Origin: Litorivicinus sp.
GTDB taxonomy: Bacteria; Pseudomonadota; Gammaproteobacteria; Pseudomonadales; Litorivicinaceae
NCBI GenBank assembly: GCA_028339155.1
Contig: JAOLBK010000001.1
Span: 124,001-188,000 of the forward strand
Length of the DNA stretch: 64,000 bases
Direction of reading: 5' to 3'
Shown: positions 20,115 through 29,375 of the stretch, piece after piece
How positions within the stretch are numbered: the stretch's first letter is position 1
How the letters are laid out: each line of letters starts with the position of its first letter
The notes under the pieces: generated by a model
The model's input: the letters and a program-made list of their open reading frames with translations, nothing else
Database searches by the model: none
Told to the model about the DNA's origin: nothing
Translations under genes and position numbers: made by a program

Positions 20115-21554
20115 ATGCAAACGCCTCTCCAAATAATTAACGATACCCTGCTAGGGCCGGGGGATTTGGCTCTAGAGCAATTGGAGTCTCTGGTAAGTGA
20201 GATTATGGTCGGTGAAATTGACTTTGCAGACCTATTTTTTGAGCGCGCCGAAGCAGAGACTTTCTCGCTCGAGGATGGTGAAGTCAAAGACGCCAGTTAT
20301 CATCAGGATGCCGGTGTAGGCGTGCGAACCTGCGTAGGTGATCGTCAAGGATTTGCGTATTCATCCGAAGTCAGCGCCGCTCGTATCCGAGAGGCGGCGA
20401 ATGTGGCGATAGCGATCCAAAAGGGTCGAAAGCCTTGTCGGGCGGTGAATCTCGATCATGTTACTGCCCCAAAACTATATTCATCGGTTAATCCGATTCC
20501 TGAGTGCACCTCTGCCACGAAAATCGCTTTTTTGCTCGGGCTTGATGCTAAAGCAAGGTCTAGAGATCCCCGTATCATTCAGGTGCAGGCAACCTTATCA
20601 ATTTCGTACAGAGAAATCTTGGTTGCAGCAACTGATGGCACGTTGGCTGCTGATATTCGACCTTTGGTTAGGTTGTCCGTATCCGTTCTCGCGGAGAAGA
20701 ACGGACGTAGAGAACGAGGTAGCGCAGGGCTTGGTGGGCGCTATAGTTTGGAACGGCTCTTGATAGCAGATCATTCGGAGCAGTTGGTGAGAAATGCGGT
20801 TGACCAAGCCCTGGTAAATCTTGATGCCAAAGATTGTCCTGCTGGTGAGATGCCAGTGGTGTTGGCATCTGGATGGCCAGGTGTGCTTTTACATGAGGCG
20901 GTAGGGCATGGTCTCGAGGGAGATTTTAATCGAAAAGGATCTAGTTTTTATGCCGGAAAAATAGGTCAAAGAGTTGCATCGCAGGGAGTAACTGTTGTTG
21001 ATGATGGAACCTTGGCTGACCGTCGGGGCTCTCTCAATATCGATGATGAAGGGCGTTTAAGTCAGCGTAATGTATTGATTAAGGATGGGATATTAGTTGG
21101 TTATATGCAGGATAAGCTAAATGCTCGATTAATGGCTGTTCCGCCGACGGGTAATGGACGACGGGAGAGCTATGCGCACTTGCCAATGCCAAGAATGACA
21201 AACACCTTTATGGAGGCTGGTGATGCGACGCAGGAAGATATGATTAAGTCGGTGAAGAAAGGCATTTTCGCTGTCAATTTTGGTGGTGGCCAAGTCGATA
21301 TTACATCGGGTCAGTTTGTATTCGCAGCCAGTGAAGCCTATTTAATTGAGAATGGTAAAATTGTGCATCCAGTTAAGGGCGCAACTCTTATTGGTCATGG
21401 CCCAGAAGTTATGTCGGCGATTTCAATGATAGGTGATGACCTGGCTTTGGATACAGGCATCGGTATCTGTGGGAAGAATGGGCAAAGTGTGCCGGTTGGG
21501 GTAGGGCAGCCAAGTTTGAAGATAGATCGTTTGACAGTGGGCGGCACAGCTTAA
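20115..21554 (+). CDS. tldD: Metalloprotease TldD
   Basis: TldD and its partner TldE (PmbA) form a heterodimeric zinc protease that degrades unfolded peptides and, in some hosts, matures peptide antibiotics. The 479-residue protein has the zinc motif HEAVGH at residues 260-265 followed by GLEGDFNRKGS. The C-terminal DITSGQFVFAASEAYLIENG block is also typical. An AAGGA site lies 8 bases before the ATG. Its partner gene pmbA follows after the opposed yjgA gene. Confidence 0.98.
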   Translation: MQTPLQIINDTLLGPGDLALEQLESLVSEIMVGEIDFADLFFERAEAETFSLEDGEVKDASYHQDAGVGVRTCVGDRQGFAYSSEVSAARIREAANVAIAIQKGRKPCRAVNLDHVTAPKLYSSVNPIPECTSATKIAFLLGLDAKARSRDPRIIQVQATLSISYREILVAATDGTLAADIRPLVRLSVSVLAEKNGRRERGSAGLGGRYSLERLLIADHSEQLVRNAVDQALVNLDAKDCPAGEMPVVLASGWPGVLLHEAVGHGLEGDFNRKGSSFYAGKIGQRVASQGVTVVDDGTLADRRGSLNIDDEGRLSQRNVLIKDGILVGYMQDKLNARLMAVPPTGNGRRESYAHLPMPRMTNTFMEAGDATQEDMIKSVKKGIFAVNFGGGQVDITSGQFVFAASEAYLIENGKIVHPVKGATLIGHGPEVMSAISMIGDDLALDTGIGICGKNGQSVPVGVGQPSLKIDRLTVGGTA

Positions 21555-22084
21555 TGAGAGACCGCCTCAAACAGAGCCCGATAAAGGGCTTTTGTTTCAC
21601 CTTGATCTTTCTCGTTAGATATGGACTTCAAAGCTGCACGCAACAATTGGTTGATCTTTTGAGAGTCTGCACGGTATTCATCCAAAAAATTGGTCAAATC
21701 TGTTTGGTCGTTAATCAAACGCTGGCGCCACTTCTCAGTTTGGTAATGACGCCTTTTAAGATCTTGATCTTGACCTTCAAAAGCATTCAATTGGGTTTTA
21801 AGGGATTCAGTTTCTGTGTGACGCATCAGCTTGCCGATGAATTGCATTTGCCGTCGTCTTGCTTCATGTTTTTTCGATGGAATGCCACGATAAAAAGCCA
21901 AGGATTCAGAAAGTCTCTCATCGCTAAACTCAATGCTTTTGAATTGACGATCAGGCAATTCAGCCAGTTTTTTTCCAAGCGTCTGCAATGTCAGCATTTC
22001 GCGTTTCTTCGAACTTTTGGAGGGTCCATCAAAGGTCTCTTCCAATTCGGGATTTTTTTGTTTAAAGGAGCTTCTATCTGTCAT
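21551..22084 (-). CDS. yjgA: YjgA/DarP ribosome-associated protein (DUF615)
   Basis: This 177-residue basic helical protein belongs to the YjgA/DarP family, which acts in late assembly of the 50S subunit. The signature EARRRQMQFIGKLMR is near residue 75. From ATG 22084 the N-terminus is acidic/polar as in relatives; longer in-frame starts up to 22198 would run into pmbA and are less likely. Its ATG and the pmbA ATG share CATG on opposite strands. It overlaps the tldD end by 4 bases tail to tail. Confidence 0.93.
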   Translation of the reverse strand: MTDRSSFKQKNPELEETFDGPSKSSKKREMLTLQTLGKKLAELPDRQFKSIEFSDERLSESLAFYRGIPSKKHEARRRQMQFIGKLMRHTETESLKTQLNAFEGQDQDLKRRHYQTEKWRQRLINDQTDLTNFLDEYRADSQKINQLLRAALKSISNEKDQGETKALYRALFEAVSH

Positions 22085-23426
22085 GTCTATAGAGTTTAAC
22101 TCAAAATCGGAGAAAAGCCGTCTAGAAGTGTTAACGGCTGACTTGTTGTTGAGCGCCAAGAGATTGGGAGTGGACGCATGTGAAGTAGCTGCGAGCACAT
22201 CCGTTGGCTTAGATATTCAGGCGCGACTTGGTCAGCCTGAAAAGCTTGAGATGACGAGAGACCAATCTATATCCGTGACAGCTTTTATTGGTCAATCGAG
22301 AGGTTCTGCATCTACCACGGATCTGTCTGAGCGTGCGATTAGGCGAACGTTAGATGCAGCAATTGCAATTGCCCGAGTGACAGCACCTGATCCGGCTGCT
22401 GTTCTTGCTGGGCCCGAACAAATTATTCAGGAGGTTCCTGATCTCGATTTGTTTCATCCTTGGGAATTAACGGCAGAAGAAGCATTAGAATTGGCCATCG
22501 CTGTGGAGGCTGCCGGTTTCGCTAAGGATTCTAGGATTACGAATTCTGATGGAGGTTCGGTATCAAGTGTTCATGGAGTCTCGGTTCATGGTACTACAGA
22601 AGGCCTCTTGGTGAGCCAAGCTAATAGCTTGCATGGAATATCTTGCGTGCTTTTAGCCGAGGAAGGAGGTAGTCGTGAGCGTTCATACGCCTATACTCAG
22701 TCGCGCTGCTCTGAATTATTGCGTAGCGTTCAAAGTGTTGGGCAAAAAGCTGCTGAAAAGACAGTGGCTCGCCTTAATCCGCGAAAGTGTGAAACTGGCG
22801 AAATCCCCGTGCTATTTTTGCCGGATGTTGCCTCAGGTCTTCTATCAAGTTTTATAGGCGCCATCAGCGGTGGGTCGGTCTACCGTAAGGCTAGTTATCT
22901 TTTAGATAGGCTTGATACCCAAGTAATGCCTGAGTGGGCTAGTTTGAGGGAGGAGCCGTTGTTGAAGGGTGCTATGGGTTCTTCAGCATATGACGGTGAT
23001 GGATTGCCGACACGCGCGCAATATTTCGTTCGAGACGGCGTGTTAAATAGTTATATCTTGTCCTTATATTCTGCCAATCGATTAGGCCTAGAATCTACGC
23101 ATAATGCTGGTGGTGCACGAAACCTATTCTTCAGCGGCAAGCTTAGTCTCGATCAGCTGATCAAAAATATGAATCGGGGCCTCATCGTCACTGAGTTGAT
23201 GGGGCAGGGTGTAAATTTGGTTAATGGCGATTATTCTCGTGGTGCATCTGGATTTTGGGTGGAAAACGGAGAAATCGCTTATCCTGTTCATGAGGTGACG
23301 GTAGCTTCTAATCTGGACCGTATGATGAAAGACGATTTGGTGGCAGTTGGGTCAGATCTTGAAACTTGTCGTTCCGTGGCCAGTGGTTCTATGTTATTCG
23401 AACGAATGATGGTTGCGGGAAGTTAG
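22083..23426 (+). CDS. pmbA: Metalloprotease subunit PmbA (TldE)
   Basis: PmbA/TldE is the non-zinc partner of TldD. From the ATG at 22083 it has 447 residues, close to the E. coli length, and shows the family blocks RGSASTTDLS (near 80), LLSSFIGAISGGSVYRK and GASGFWVENGEIAYPVHEVT. The HExxxH motif of TldD is absent, as expected. An AGGAG lies 12 bases before the ATG, a long spacing. A longer frame from 22017 is possible but exceeds the family norm. Two bases of its start codon overlap the start codon of yjgA. Confidence 0.95.
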   Translation: MSIEFNSKSEKSRLEVLTADLLLSAKRLGVDACEVAASTSVGLDIQARLGQPEKLEMTRDQSISVTAFIGQSRGSASTTDLSERAIRRTLDAAIAIARVTAPDPAAVLAGPEQIIQEVPDLDLFHPWELTAEEALELAIAVEAAGFAKDSRITNSDGGSVSSVHGVSVHGTTEGLLVSQANSLHGISCVLLAEEGGSRERSYAYTQSRCSELLRSVQSVGQKAAEKTVARLNPRKCETGEIPVLFLPDVASGLLSSFIGAISGGSVYRKASYLLDRLDTQVMPEWASLREEPLLKGAMGSSAYDGDGLPTRAQYFVRDGVLNSYILSLYSANRLGLESTHNAGGARNLFFSGKLSLDQLIKNMNRGLIVTELMGQGVNLVNGDYSRGASGFWVENGEIAYPVHEVTVASNLDRMMKDDLVAVGSDLETCRSVASGSMLFERMMVAGS

Positions 23427-24796
23427 GTGTAAACCAAGGTAGCGATCCCCAAAAAGGAAAAAAATCCGACAATATCGGTCACTGTTGTGAGCACAACGCC
23501 TCCGGCAAGAGCTGGATCGATTTTCATTGATTTTAAGTAACCCGGCAGTAGAGTTCCGATGAGGGCTGCGATTAGGAGGTTTATGATAATTGAAGCCCCG
23601 ATCACATAACCAAGAGTGAAGTCATCAAACCAGAGATAGGCAATAAATCCGATTACCACAGACCAAAGCAGTCCATTGGAAAGCCCAACTAACGCCTCGC
23701 GTGAGAGAAGAGCACGAATATTGGCTGAGCCGACTCGACCCAAAGCCATTCCGCGAATCACAATAGTGAGTGCTTGGTTGCCTGCAATGCCTCCCATGGA
23801 GGCCACCACGGGCATTAGAATCGCTAAAGCCAAGACTTGTTCCAGCGTCGCTTCGAACAAGCCAATGACGGCTGATGCAAGGAATGCGGTCATTAGATTG
23901 ATGCCAAGCCAGACTGAGCGGCGGCGGATTGTGCGGACTACAGGTGCGAAGATATCATCGTCTTCATCCAGACCTGCTTGACCCATCAAGCTGTGGTCAG
24001 CTGAGGCCCTGATTACATCCACAACGTCATCGATGGTGATTCGTCCAAGGAGTTTGCGATTCATGCCTACGACAGGAGCGCTTACCAAATCCAGCCGCTC
24101 AAATCGTTGCACTACCTCATTTTCATGGGTGTCCACGAATAGCGGCTCTAATTCTGTTTGCATTATTTCTCGGACGGTGGTTGAGGGATCTGAGACCAAA
24201 ATAGTTAATAGTGGCACCTGTCCGATAAACTCATTTCGTCGATTAACTACCCAGAGATTGTCTGTCATGGGAGGAAGTTCATGGTATCGCCGGATATAAC
24301 GCAGAACAACGTCAATCGTGATGTTTGGACGTACCGTTACCACGTCCGTATTCATCAGCCCGCCGGCCGAGTCTTCATCGTAAGAGAGCACGTCCTCAAC
24401 ACGCTGCCGATCTTGTGAGTCCATCGATAACAAGACTTCTTCTATGACGGATTCTGGCAATTCCTGCAACAGATCGACTTTGTCATCGAATTCGAAGCTG
24501 TCAATTAGATTTGCGAGTTCCTCGGGTTCAAGACGCGAAATGATTTCCGAACGTTCTTCTTCACCCAAATATGCGAGAACATCTGCAGCCAAATCATCTG
24601 CTTCGATTAGATTCCATAGAATGGTTCTTTGCTTTGGCGGCACAGAGGATAGGAGATGTGAGATATCGGGCGCCGTTAGGTCCTCATTGAGAAGCTGATG
24701 TGCCTTGGCTATAGCACCTTGGGCGAGCGCTAAGTTAACTCGCTCAAGATTCACCTGATTGGATTCGGTACCTAAATCTGTTGGGTGGATGCTCAT
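23423..24796 (-). CDS. mgtE: Magnesium transporter MgtE
   Basis: MgtE is a Mg2+ channel gated by its cytoplasmic domain. The 457-residue protein has an N-terminal MgtE-N superhelical domain (ending near 130), two CBS domains (about 135-260), a connecting plug helix and a five-segment membrane domain. The membrane domain includes the PVVASMGGIAGNQALTIVIRG pore motif split near residues 340-360. I prefer the ATG at 24796, which overlaps the npr stop (ATGA), to a TTG two codons earlier. It is the last gene of the rpoN-region operon and meets pmbA tail to tail. Confidence 0.96.
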   Translation of the reverse strand: MSIHPTDLGTESNQVNLERVNLALAQGAIAKAHQLLNEDLTAPDISHLLSSVPPKQRTILWNLIEADDLAADVLAYLGEEERSEIISRLEPEELANLIDSFEFDDKVDLLQELPESVIEEVLLSMDSQDRQRVEDVLSYDEDSAGGLMNTDVVTVRPNITIDVVLRYIRRYHELPPMTDNLWVVNRRNEFIGQVPLLTILVSDPSTTVREIMQTELEPLFVDTHENEVVQRFERLDLVSAPVVGMNRKLLGRITIDDVVDVIRASADHSLMGQAGLDEDDDIFAPVVRTIRRRSVWLGINLMTAFLASAVIGLFEATLEQVLALAILMPVVASMGGIAGNQALTIVIRGMALGRVGSANIRALLSREALVGLSNGLLWSVVIGFIAYLWFDDFTLGYVIGASIIINLLIAALIGTLLPGYLKSMKIDPALAGGVVLTTVTDIVGFFSFLGIATLVYT

Positions 24797-25071
24797 TCGC
24801 AAGGCTCCCCAAATCCATTATTAAATAAAAGGGTGAGAGCTGTAATCGCTTCGTCTTGATCGCTGCCTTCAATATGTAAATTAAGTCCAGTGCCTCTGCC
24901 TGCAGCCATCATAATAAGCTGCATTATGCTTTTGGCATCTGCGCGTCGACAGGAAGCTGGGTCCTCGAGTTCAATTCTTGATTTGAATTGAGTTGCTGAT
25001 TGCGCAAGTACATTAGCGGCTCTTGCATGTAATCCAAGAAGATTTCTCACAGTTACGGGCGCAATGATCAT
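24793..25071 (-). CDS. npr: HPr-family phosphocarrier NPr of the nitrogen PTS
   Basis: NPr passes phosphate from EI-Ntr to EIIA-Ntr in the regulatory nitrogen phosphotransferase system. The 92-residue HPr fold shows the phosphorylatable His15 in LLGLHARAAN and the second conserved helix in ADAKSIMQLIMMAAGRG. An AAGGAG site sits five bases before the ATG. It lies 200 bases downstream of ptsN with no rapZ between. Confidence 0.95.
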   Translation of the reverse strand: MIIAPVTVRNLLGLHARAANVLAQSATQFKSRIELEDPASCRRADAKSIMQLIMMAAGRGTGLNLHIEGSDQDEAITALTLLFNNGFGEPCE

Positions 25072-25271
25072 GCAAACTCCTTTTGAGCCATCGATAATAG
25101 TTCGCGGTTAGCAAGCTGTATATTAGTCGACACATTATTTAGATGAGTTTTTTCAAGGCGCCATTACATAAATAAACACTCTTATGTCAGCCGTGGCGAA
25201 TACAGCAAAGTATTGTCTTGCGGTACATCGATTCGGATATGCATCTCGATCATACCTTTTCGTCAAATTCA
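25072..25271. other. 200-base gap between ptsN and npr
   Basis: No recognised gene lies here. In many gammaproteobacteria rapZ occupies this position. The minus strand holds a 23-codon open frame (25253 to 25182) with an AAGG close to its first ATG, but I have no evidence that it is expressed. I see no convincing terminator. The gap may simply contain a promoter for npr-mgtE. Confidence 0.5.
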
Positions 25272-25742
25272 TTAGATAAGCTTAGAGCAAAAAGTAGACA
25301 TCGCAATTTCGTAAAGCTCATCTCGACCCACGGCCATTTGCAGATTGCGACGGAATTGCTCTTTGGAAAAACAATCAGCTAATTGTGCTAGTAAATTTAG
25401 ATGCACTTGATTTGCAGATTCTGGCACTAGAAGTACAAAAAGAAGTTCTACAGGCTGTCCGTCTATAGCATCAAAATCTACGCCTTGACTTAATTGAATT
25501 AAATATCCTCGTGTTTCGCTTTCATTTAGGCTAGGTAAGCGGCAATGAGGAATGGCAACACCATATCCAATTCCTGTTGACCCAAGGCGTTCGCGATTGA
25601 TTAGGCCTTGGTAAATATCCTCAGCATCTAGCATGCTCTCATGGCTAATAAATTCCGCGGTCAATTCCAGAACACGTTTTTTGCTTCCTCCTGATAGATT
25701 TGCGAGAGAGCGAGAGAGCGTAAGAATGTCAGTTAATTGCAT
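25272..25742 (-). CDS. ptsN: Nitrogen regulatory EIIA protein (EIIA-Ntr)
   Basis: EIIA-Ntr is the terminal phosphoacceptor of the nitrogen PTS and regulates potassium transport, sigma-54-dependent genes and other targets through its phosphorylation state. The 156-residue protein has the PTS EIIA type-2 fold, with the active His66 in YGVAIPHCR and the LLFVLLVPESANQVHL strand-helix. It is downstream of rpoN and hpf, as in relatives. No strong ribosome binding site is visible before the ATG. Confidence 0.96.
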   Translation of the reverse strand: MQLTDILTLSRSLANLSGGSKKRVLELTAEFISHESMLDAEDIYQGLINRERLGSTGIGYGVAIPHCRLPSLNESETRGYLIQLSQGVDFDAIDGQPVELLFVLLVPESANQVHLNLLAQLADCFSKEQFRRNLQMAVGRDELYEIAMSTFCSKLI

Positions 25743-25807
25743 GGATTTAGCGTTCGCATTTTTAAACGGGCGGCGCCCATTGACGTCTCCCTTATTGTAG
25801 GACTCTT

Positions 25808-26107
25808 TTAGCTTCCGTGCATCCGCCTGATGGTTTTCTCTCTATGTTTCACCAATTGACGATCTAATTTATAGGCCATTGAGTCAATGGCCGCGTACAT
25901 ATCATTGTTTTCGGAAGATGCATGTAGGTCGGCCCCTGTTACGTGTGCATTCCCTTCCGCTTTCTGCCTTTCTTTTTCCACGGTTAGCGTGATTTCAATT
26001 TTTGTAATATGTTCTGCGTGGCGTTCGATTCGTTGAAGTTTCTCTTCAACATATGCTTTGAGAGATTCGGTGACGCTCAGTTGATGGCCGCTAATACTGA
26101 TTTGCAT
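25808..26107 (-). CDS. hpf: Ribosome hibernation promoting factor (short type)
   Basis: HPF binds the 30S decoding region and inactivates or dimerises ribosomes in stationary phase. From ATG 26107 it has 99 residues, starting MQISISGHQLSVTESLKAYV with the conserved ERHAEHITKIEITL strand and ending in a basic tail. An AAGGAG sits 8 bases before this ATG. A longer frame from 26236 would overlap rpoN and adds 43 residues that do not look like HPF, so I reject it. It lies between rpoN and ptsN. Confidence 0.95.
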   Translation of the reverse strand: MQISISGHQLSVTESLKAYVEEKLQRIERHAEHITKIEITLTVEKERQKAEGNAHVTGADLHASSENNDMYAAIDSMAYKLDRQLVKHREKTIRRMHGS

Positions 26108-26186
26108 ATGACACTCTCCTTCTTTTAGTCCCAGGGATTCTGATTTGCCATTTGAACTATGCTCTTTCCTGGTAACGAAGAAAACC

Positions 26187-27611
26187 TCAAAATACTTGTT
26201 TTCGTTCGCTCGAGCCTGCGATGCCAAGCATTTCACGATATTTTGCGACAGTCCGTCGAGCCACCCGAAATCCTCTTGTAGCTAAAAGGTCACTAAGTTT
26301 GCTATCGGACAATGGCTTTTTTCTATTTTCTTCCGTGATTAAGTGCTTGATATGCTCTTTGATAGAGGTTGACGATGCCTCACCTCCACCATCAGTTCCG
26401 ATATGGCTTGAGAAGAAATATTTCAACTCGAGTGTGCCACGCGGGGTATGCATATACTTTTGCGTAGTCACCCTTGAAATCGTCGATTCGTGCATTTCAA
26501 CTCGCGTAGCGATGTCCGCCAAAACCATCGGCTTCATTGCGACTGGGCCTTTTTCAAAGAATTCTATTTGTTCCTCAACGATACATGAGCCAACTTTTAA
26601 GAGGGTTTCTGCACGACTGCGTAAACTCTTAACAAACCATCGTGCTTCCTGGAGCTGACTTTTTATATAGTCAGTGGTCTCACTTTTGTCACCAGGTTTA
26701 ATGAGATTTTGGTACGCGTGATTAATAACTACCCTCGGTAAGGCATCTGTATTTAATTCGACAACCCAGCCCTCAACCCCGCGTCGAACAATTAAATCCG
26801 GAGTAATGTACTCGGAATCAGTATCACCAATATGGCTTCCTGGCTTGGGATCGAGAGAGCGAATCAGAGCCAGGGTGAGCTCAAGGGTTTCATCAGAACA
26901 TTTGAGTGCCTTTTTTAATCCGTTACGATCCTTTTTTATTAAAAGATCAAGGTGATTTGAAATCAATTTAAGAGCTAAGTCCGCATCGCCGCCAAGCTGC
27001 TTAATATTATTCAATTGTACTAATAAGCATTCACTGACGTTTCGTGCACCAACGCCGATAGGATCGAGGTGCTGAATTTGGTGAAGAACGCACTCGATTT
27101 CATCAAGCTCTAGATCTTCTATTTCTGGTGAAAGTTGAATCAAGATTTCATCTAGATTTGCCTCCAAAACACCCTCTGGGTTGATTGAATCGATCAATAC
27201 TCGAGAAATCAGCATATCGCGCTTGGTCAGCGGCATGAGATTCAGTTGCCACAATAAATGATCTGATAAAGTCGTGGCTTCTGATGTGCGGTTTTCGAAG
27301 CTGTCAAATTCATCGTCTGATGCTGAGCGCGTAACCGGTTTGTTGAGATCAAAGTGATTGGTGTCAGACCACTCTGTTTCAACGGCAACTTGGACGGATT
27401 CTGCGGAAAAATCTTGGTTGGTGGTTTCCGTCTCAGGCTCCGATTCGTGGGCTATTTCGTCTTCTCGTTCAAGCAGGGGATTTTCTTCAAGCACACGAGA
27501 GATCTCATTTTGTAAATCGAGAGTGGACATTTGTAGAAGCTTGATTGCTTGTTGAAGCTGAGGAGTCATGGTCAGACTTTGACCAATCCGGAGCTGTAAG
27601 GCTTGTTTCAT
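26187..27611 (-). CDS. rpoN: RNA polymerase sigma-54 factor
   Basis: Sigma-54 directs RNA polymerase to -24/-12 promoters that need AAA+ activators. The 474-residue protein has the glutamine-rich region I ([21 protein letters not shown] near the start), an acidic linker around residues 50-115, the core-binding domain and the C-terminal RpoN box [10 protein letters not shown] at 451-460. The ATG overlaps the lptB stop (ATGA). lptB-rpoN-hpf-ptsN is a widely conserved order. Confidence 0.98.
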   Translation of the reverse strand: MKQALQLRIGQSLTMTPQLQQAIKLLQMSTLDLQNEISRVLEENPLLEREDEIAHESEPETETTNQDFSAESVQVAVETEWSDTNHFDLNKPVTRSASDDEFDSFENRTSEATTLSDHLLWQLNLMPLTKRDMLISRVLIDSINPEGVLEANLDEILIQLSPEIEDLELDEIECVLHQIQHLDPIGVGARNVSECLLVQLNNIKQLGGDADLALKLISNHLDLLIKKDRNGLKKALKCSDETLELTLALIRSLDPKPGSHIGDTDSEYITPDLIVRRGVEGWVVELNTDALPRVVINHAYQNLIKPGDKSETTDYIKSQLQEARWFVKSLRSRAETLLKVGSCIVEEQIEFFEKGPVAMKPMVLADIATRVEMHESTISRVTTQKYMHTPRGTLELKYFFSSHIGTDGGGEASSTSIKEHIKHLITEENRKKPLSDSKLSDLLATRGFRVARRTVAKYREMLGIAGSSERKQVF

Positions 27612-28345
27612 TCTGAAAGTGTCATTGTAAATTGTTCGCCTAAATAGATGGAGCGAACATCAGCATTAGCTAGAAGGCTTGCCGGATCACCTTCGGCAAG
27701 TACTTTTCCAGAATTAACGATATACGCGCGATGACATATTCTTAGCGTTTCTCGGACGTTATGATCAGTAATTAATACACCAAGGCCTCTGGTTGCAAGA
27801 TGACAAATAATGTCTTGAATGTCTGAAACTGAAATTGGGTCAACCCCAGCGAAGGGTTCGTCCAACAATATAAATTTTGGTCTAGAGCAAAGAGCGCGGG
27901 CGATTTCTACTCGACGCCGTTCTCCGCCTGATAGAGCCATCCCCTTGATGCCTGACAAGTGGCCGAGATTAAATTCATCCAGTAATCGTTCACGTTCTTT
28001 TTGACGGTCGTTTTTTGATAGGTCAGTTCGTAATTCGAGAATAGCCATTAGGTTATCGGCGACGGTAAGCCTTCGGAATACAGATGCTTCTTGAGGAAGG
28101 TAGCCGAGTCCTGCTAGAGCGCGTTCGTGCATGGGCATATGTGTAATATCGTTTTCACCTATCGATATTTGACCTGAATCTTGGTTTATGAGCCCGGCAA
28201 TCATGTAAAAGCTCGTTGTTTTGCCGGCACCATTTGGACCAAGTAAGCCGACGATTTCACCAGGATTAACGCAGAGCGATAGATTGGCAACCGCCTCTCG
28301 GCCTTTGTATGATTTTCTTAAGTTTTGAGCGCTGAGGCCTGTCAT
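27608..28345 (-). CDS. lptB: LPS export ABC transporter ATPase LptB
   Basis: LptB is the ATPase of the LptB2FGC complex that extracts lipopolysaccharide from the inner membrane. The 245-residue ABC protein has Walker A GPNGAGKT at 36-43, the Q-loop region [11 protein letters not shown], the signature LSGGERRR and Walker [14 protein letters not shown]. It is coupled by ATGA overlaps to lptA upstream and rpoN downstream. lptF and lptG are not in this window. Confidence 0.98.
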   Translation of the reverse strand: MTGLSAQNLRKSYKGREAVANLSLCVNPGEIVGLLGPNGAGKTTSFYMIAGLINQDSGQISIGENDITHMPMHERALAGLGYLPQEASVFRRLTVADNLMAILELRTDLSKNDRQKERERLLDEFNLGHLSGIKGMALSGGERRRVEIARALCSRPKFILLDEPFAGVDPISVSDIQDIICHLATRGLGVLITDHNVRETLRICHRAYIVNSGKVLAEGDPASLLANADVRSIYLGEQFTMTLSE

Positions 28346-28830
28346 TTTTTCTTTGGTTGCATTGTCATGTTAACTCTTTTCGAACTGTCGCCCGCAGCGT
28401 TCACCACGCCTGAGGTCAACTCATAGGAGACGTCAGGCCCGGCGAATTCGGATCCCTCTATTTTGACTTTTGCGTCACCACGCAAAGTTACGCGATCATG
28501 TGCATATGAGTAGTCGATCCTGTTAGCTAATCCGGATACTGGTTCTTCGTCAGTTTTACTGCGTAGGTTTTCAAATCGCGCAGGCATCCCAATAGCCACA
28601 AAGGTCTTGACTTCACCTTTGGAATTTGTGGTGAGGTCAATCTTTTCACCGGTTAGTTTAAAGGTGCCTTGGGTGAGAATTACAGCTCCTTGATAACGCG
28701 CTAGATTTTCTTTCTCGTTAATAACTGCGCTGTTGGCACTAATTTCTATCGGCTCATCGCGATCCGTTGGCAGCGCTGTAGCTGCGCTCGATGCGATTAA
28801 CGAGATAATAATGAAGGTGTACTTCGCCAT
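28342..28830 (-). CDS. lptA: LPS transport periplasmic bridge protein LptA
   Basis: LptA polymerises into the periplasmic bridge that carries LPS from LptC to LptD. The 162-residue product has an N-terminal signal peptide (hydrophobic stretch at about residues 4-18, cleavage likely after TALP or nearby). It then shows the OstA-type beta-jellyroll, with [20 protein letters not shown] near 32. It overlaps lptC by 34 bases upstream and lptB by 4 bases downstream. Confidence 0.94.
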   Translation of the reverse strand: MAKYTFIIISLIASSAATALPTDRDEPIEISANSAVINEKENLARYQGAVILTQGTFKLTGEKIDLTTNSKGEVKTFVAIGMPARFENLRSKTDEEPVSGLANRIDYSYAHDRVTLRGDAKVKIEGSEFAGPDVSYELTSGVVNAAGDSSKRVNMTMQPKKK

Positions 28831-29375
28831 TGTGTTTTTACCTGTTCGCCAAGACTGTATTCGTTATTGTAAAGGTTTATAACTAATGTTCCTCCAACGC
28901 TTGTCGTCGACCCGTGCATCATCATCGTTCGCGTGTTGGAAGTGATTAGATCTATACCCTGATTCCAGTTCAGAGTTTCACTTTGTAATCTCCATGGCGA
29001 CTTGCCAGCTTCTAGGCGTTTAGCGATAACGCTGCGGTGCAGCCGCAATTTTTTTCGGTCCGTCGTTAGTGCGCCGAAGTTCCCCTGGAGATACCAGGTG
29101 ACTGGAGGTCGCTTAATCCAGAATTTTGGACTTACTAATTCAGCATTAGCTCGGTTACCAAAATCTAAAAGACTAGTTGCTGATAGGGTGCTTTTTAATT
29201 TTCCGTACCGATCATAGGCTCTTTGATGGAGGCCTTCGATAAAGGCGTCAGGTTTCTGACTGGCGATTTTCTTTAATTTCGGATCTAGAACAGATTTGAT
29301 GGTGGGCGCGAGAAACTGTGGAAAAACCAAAGCCGCGGCGGCTGCCATAAGCCCAAGGCGGCTCCAGCCGTTCAT
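28797..29375 (-). CDS. lptC: LPS export system protein LptC
   Basis: LptC is a bitopic inner membrane protein that receives LPS from LptFG and passes it to LptA. The 192-residue product has one N-terminal membrane helix (about 7-24) and a periplasmic beta-jellyroll domain at the C-terminal half (residues ~110-190). The identification rests on this architecture and the position between kdsC and lptA; sequence similarity in LptC is always weak. The ATG overlaps the kdsC stop (ATGA), and the end overlaps lptA by 34 bases. Confidence 0.88.
   Translation of the reverse strand: MNGWSRLGLMAAAAALVFPQFLAPTIKSVLDPKLKKIASQKPDAFIEGLHQRAYDRYGKLKSTLSATSLLDFGNRANAELVSPKFWIKRPPVTWYLQGNFGALTTDRKKLRLHRSVIAKRLEAGKSPWRLQSETLNWNQGIDLITSNTRTMMMHGSTTSVGGTLVINLYNNEYSLGEQVKTQWRSTPSLLSR

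Noticed and set aside
21554-22099. Long plus-strand open frame (181 codons) opposite yjgA
   Set aside because: It is antisense to the clearly recognisable YjgA family protein, has no family resemblance and a composition typical of a shadow frame.
26108-26236. 43-residue N-terminal extension of HPF
   Set aside because: It overlaps rpoN, has no HPF similarity, and the ATG at 26107 has a strong AAGGAG site and the correct family N-terminus.
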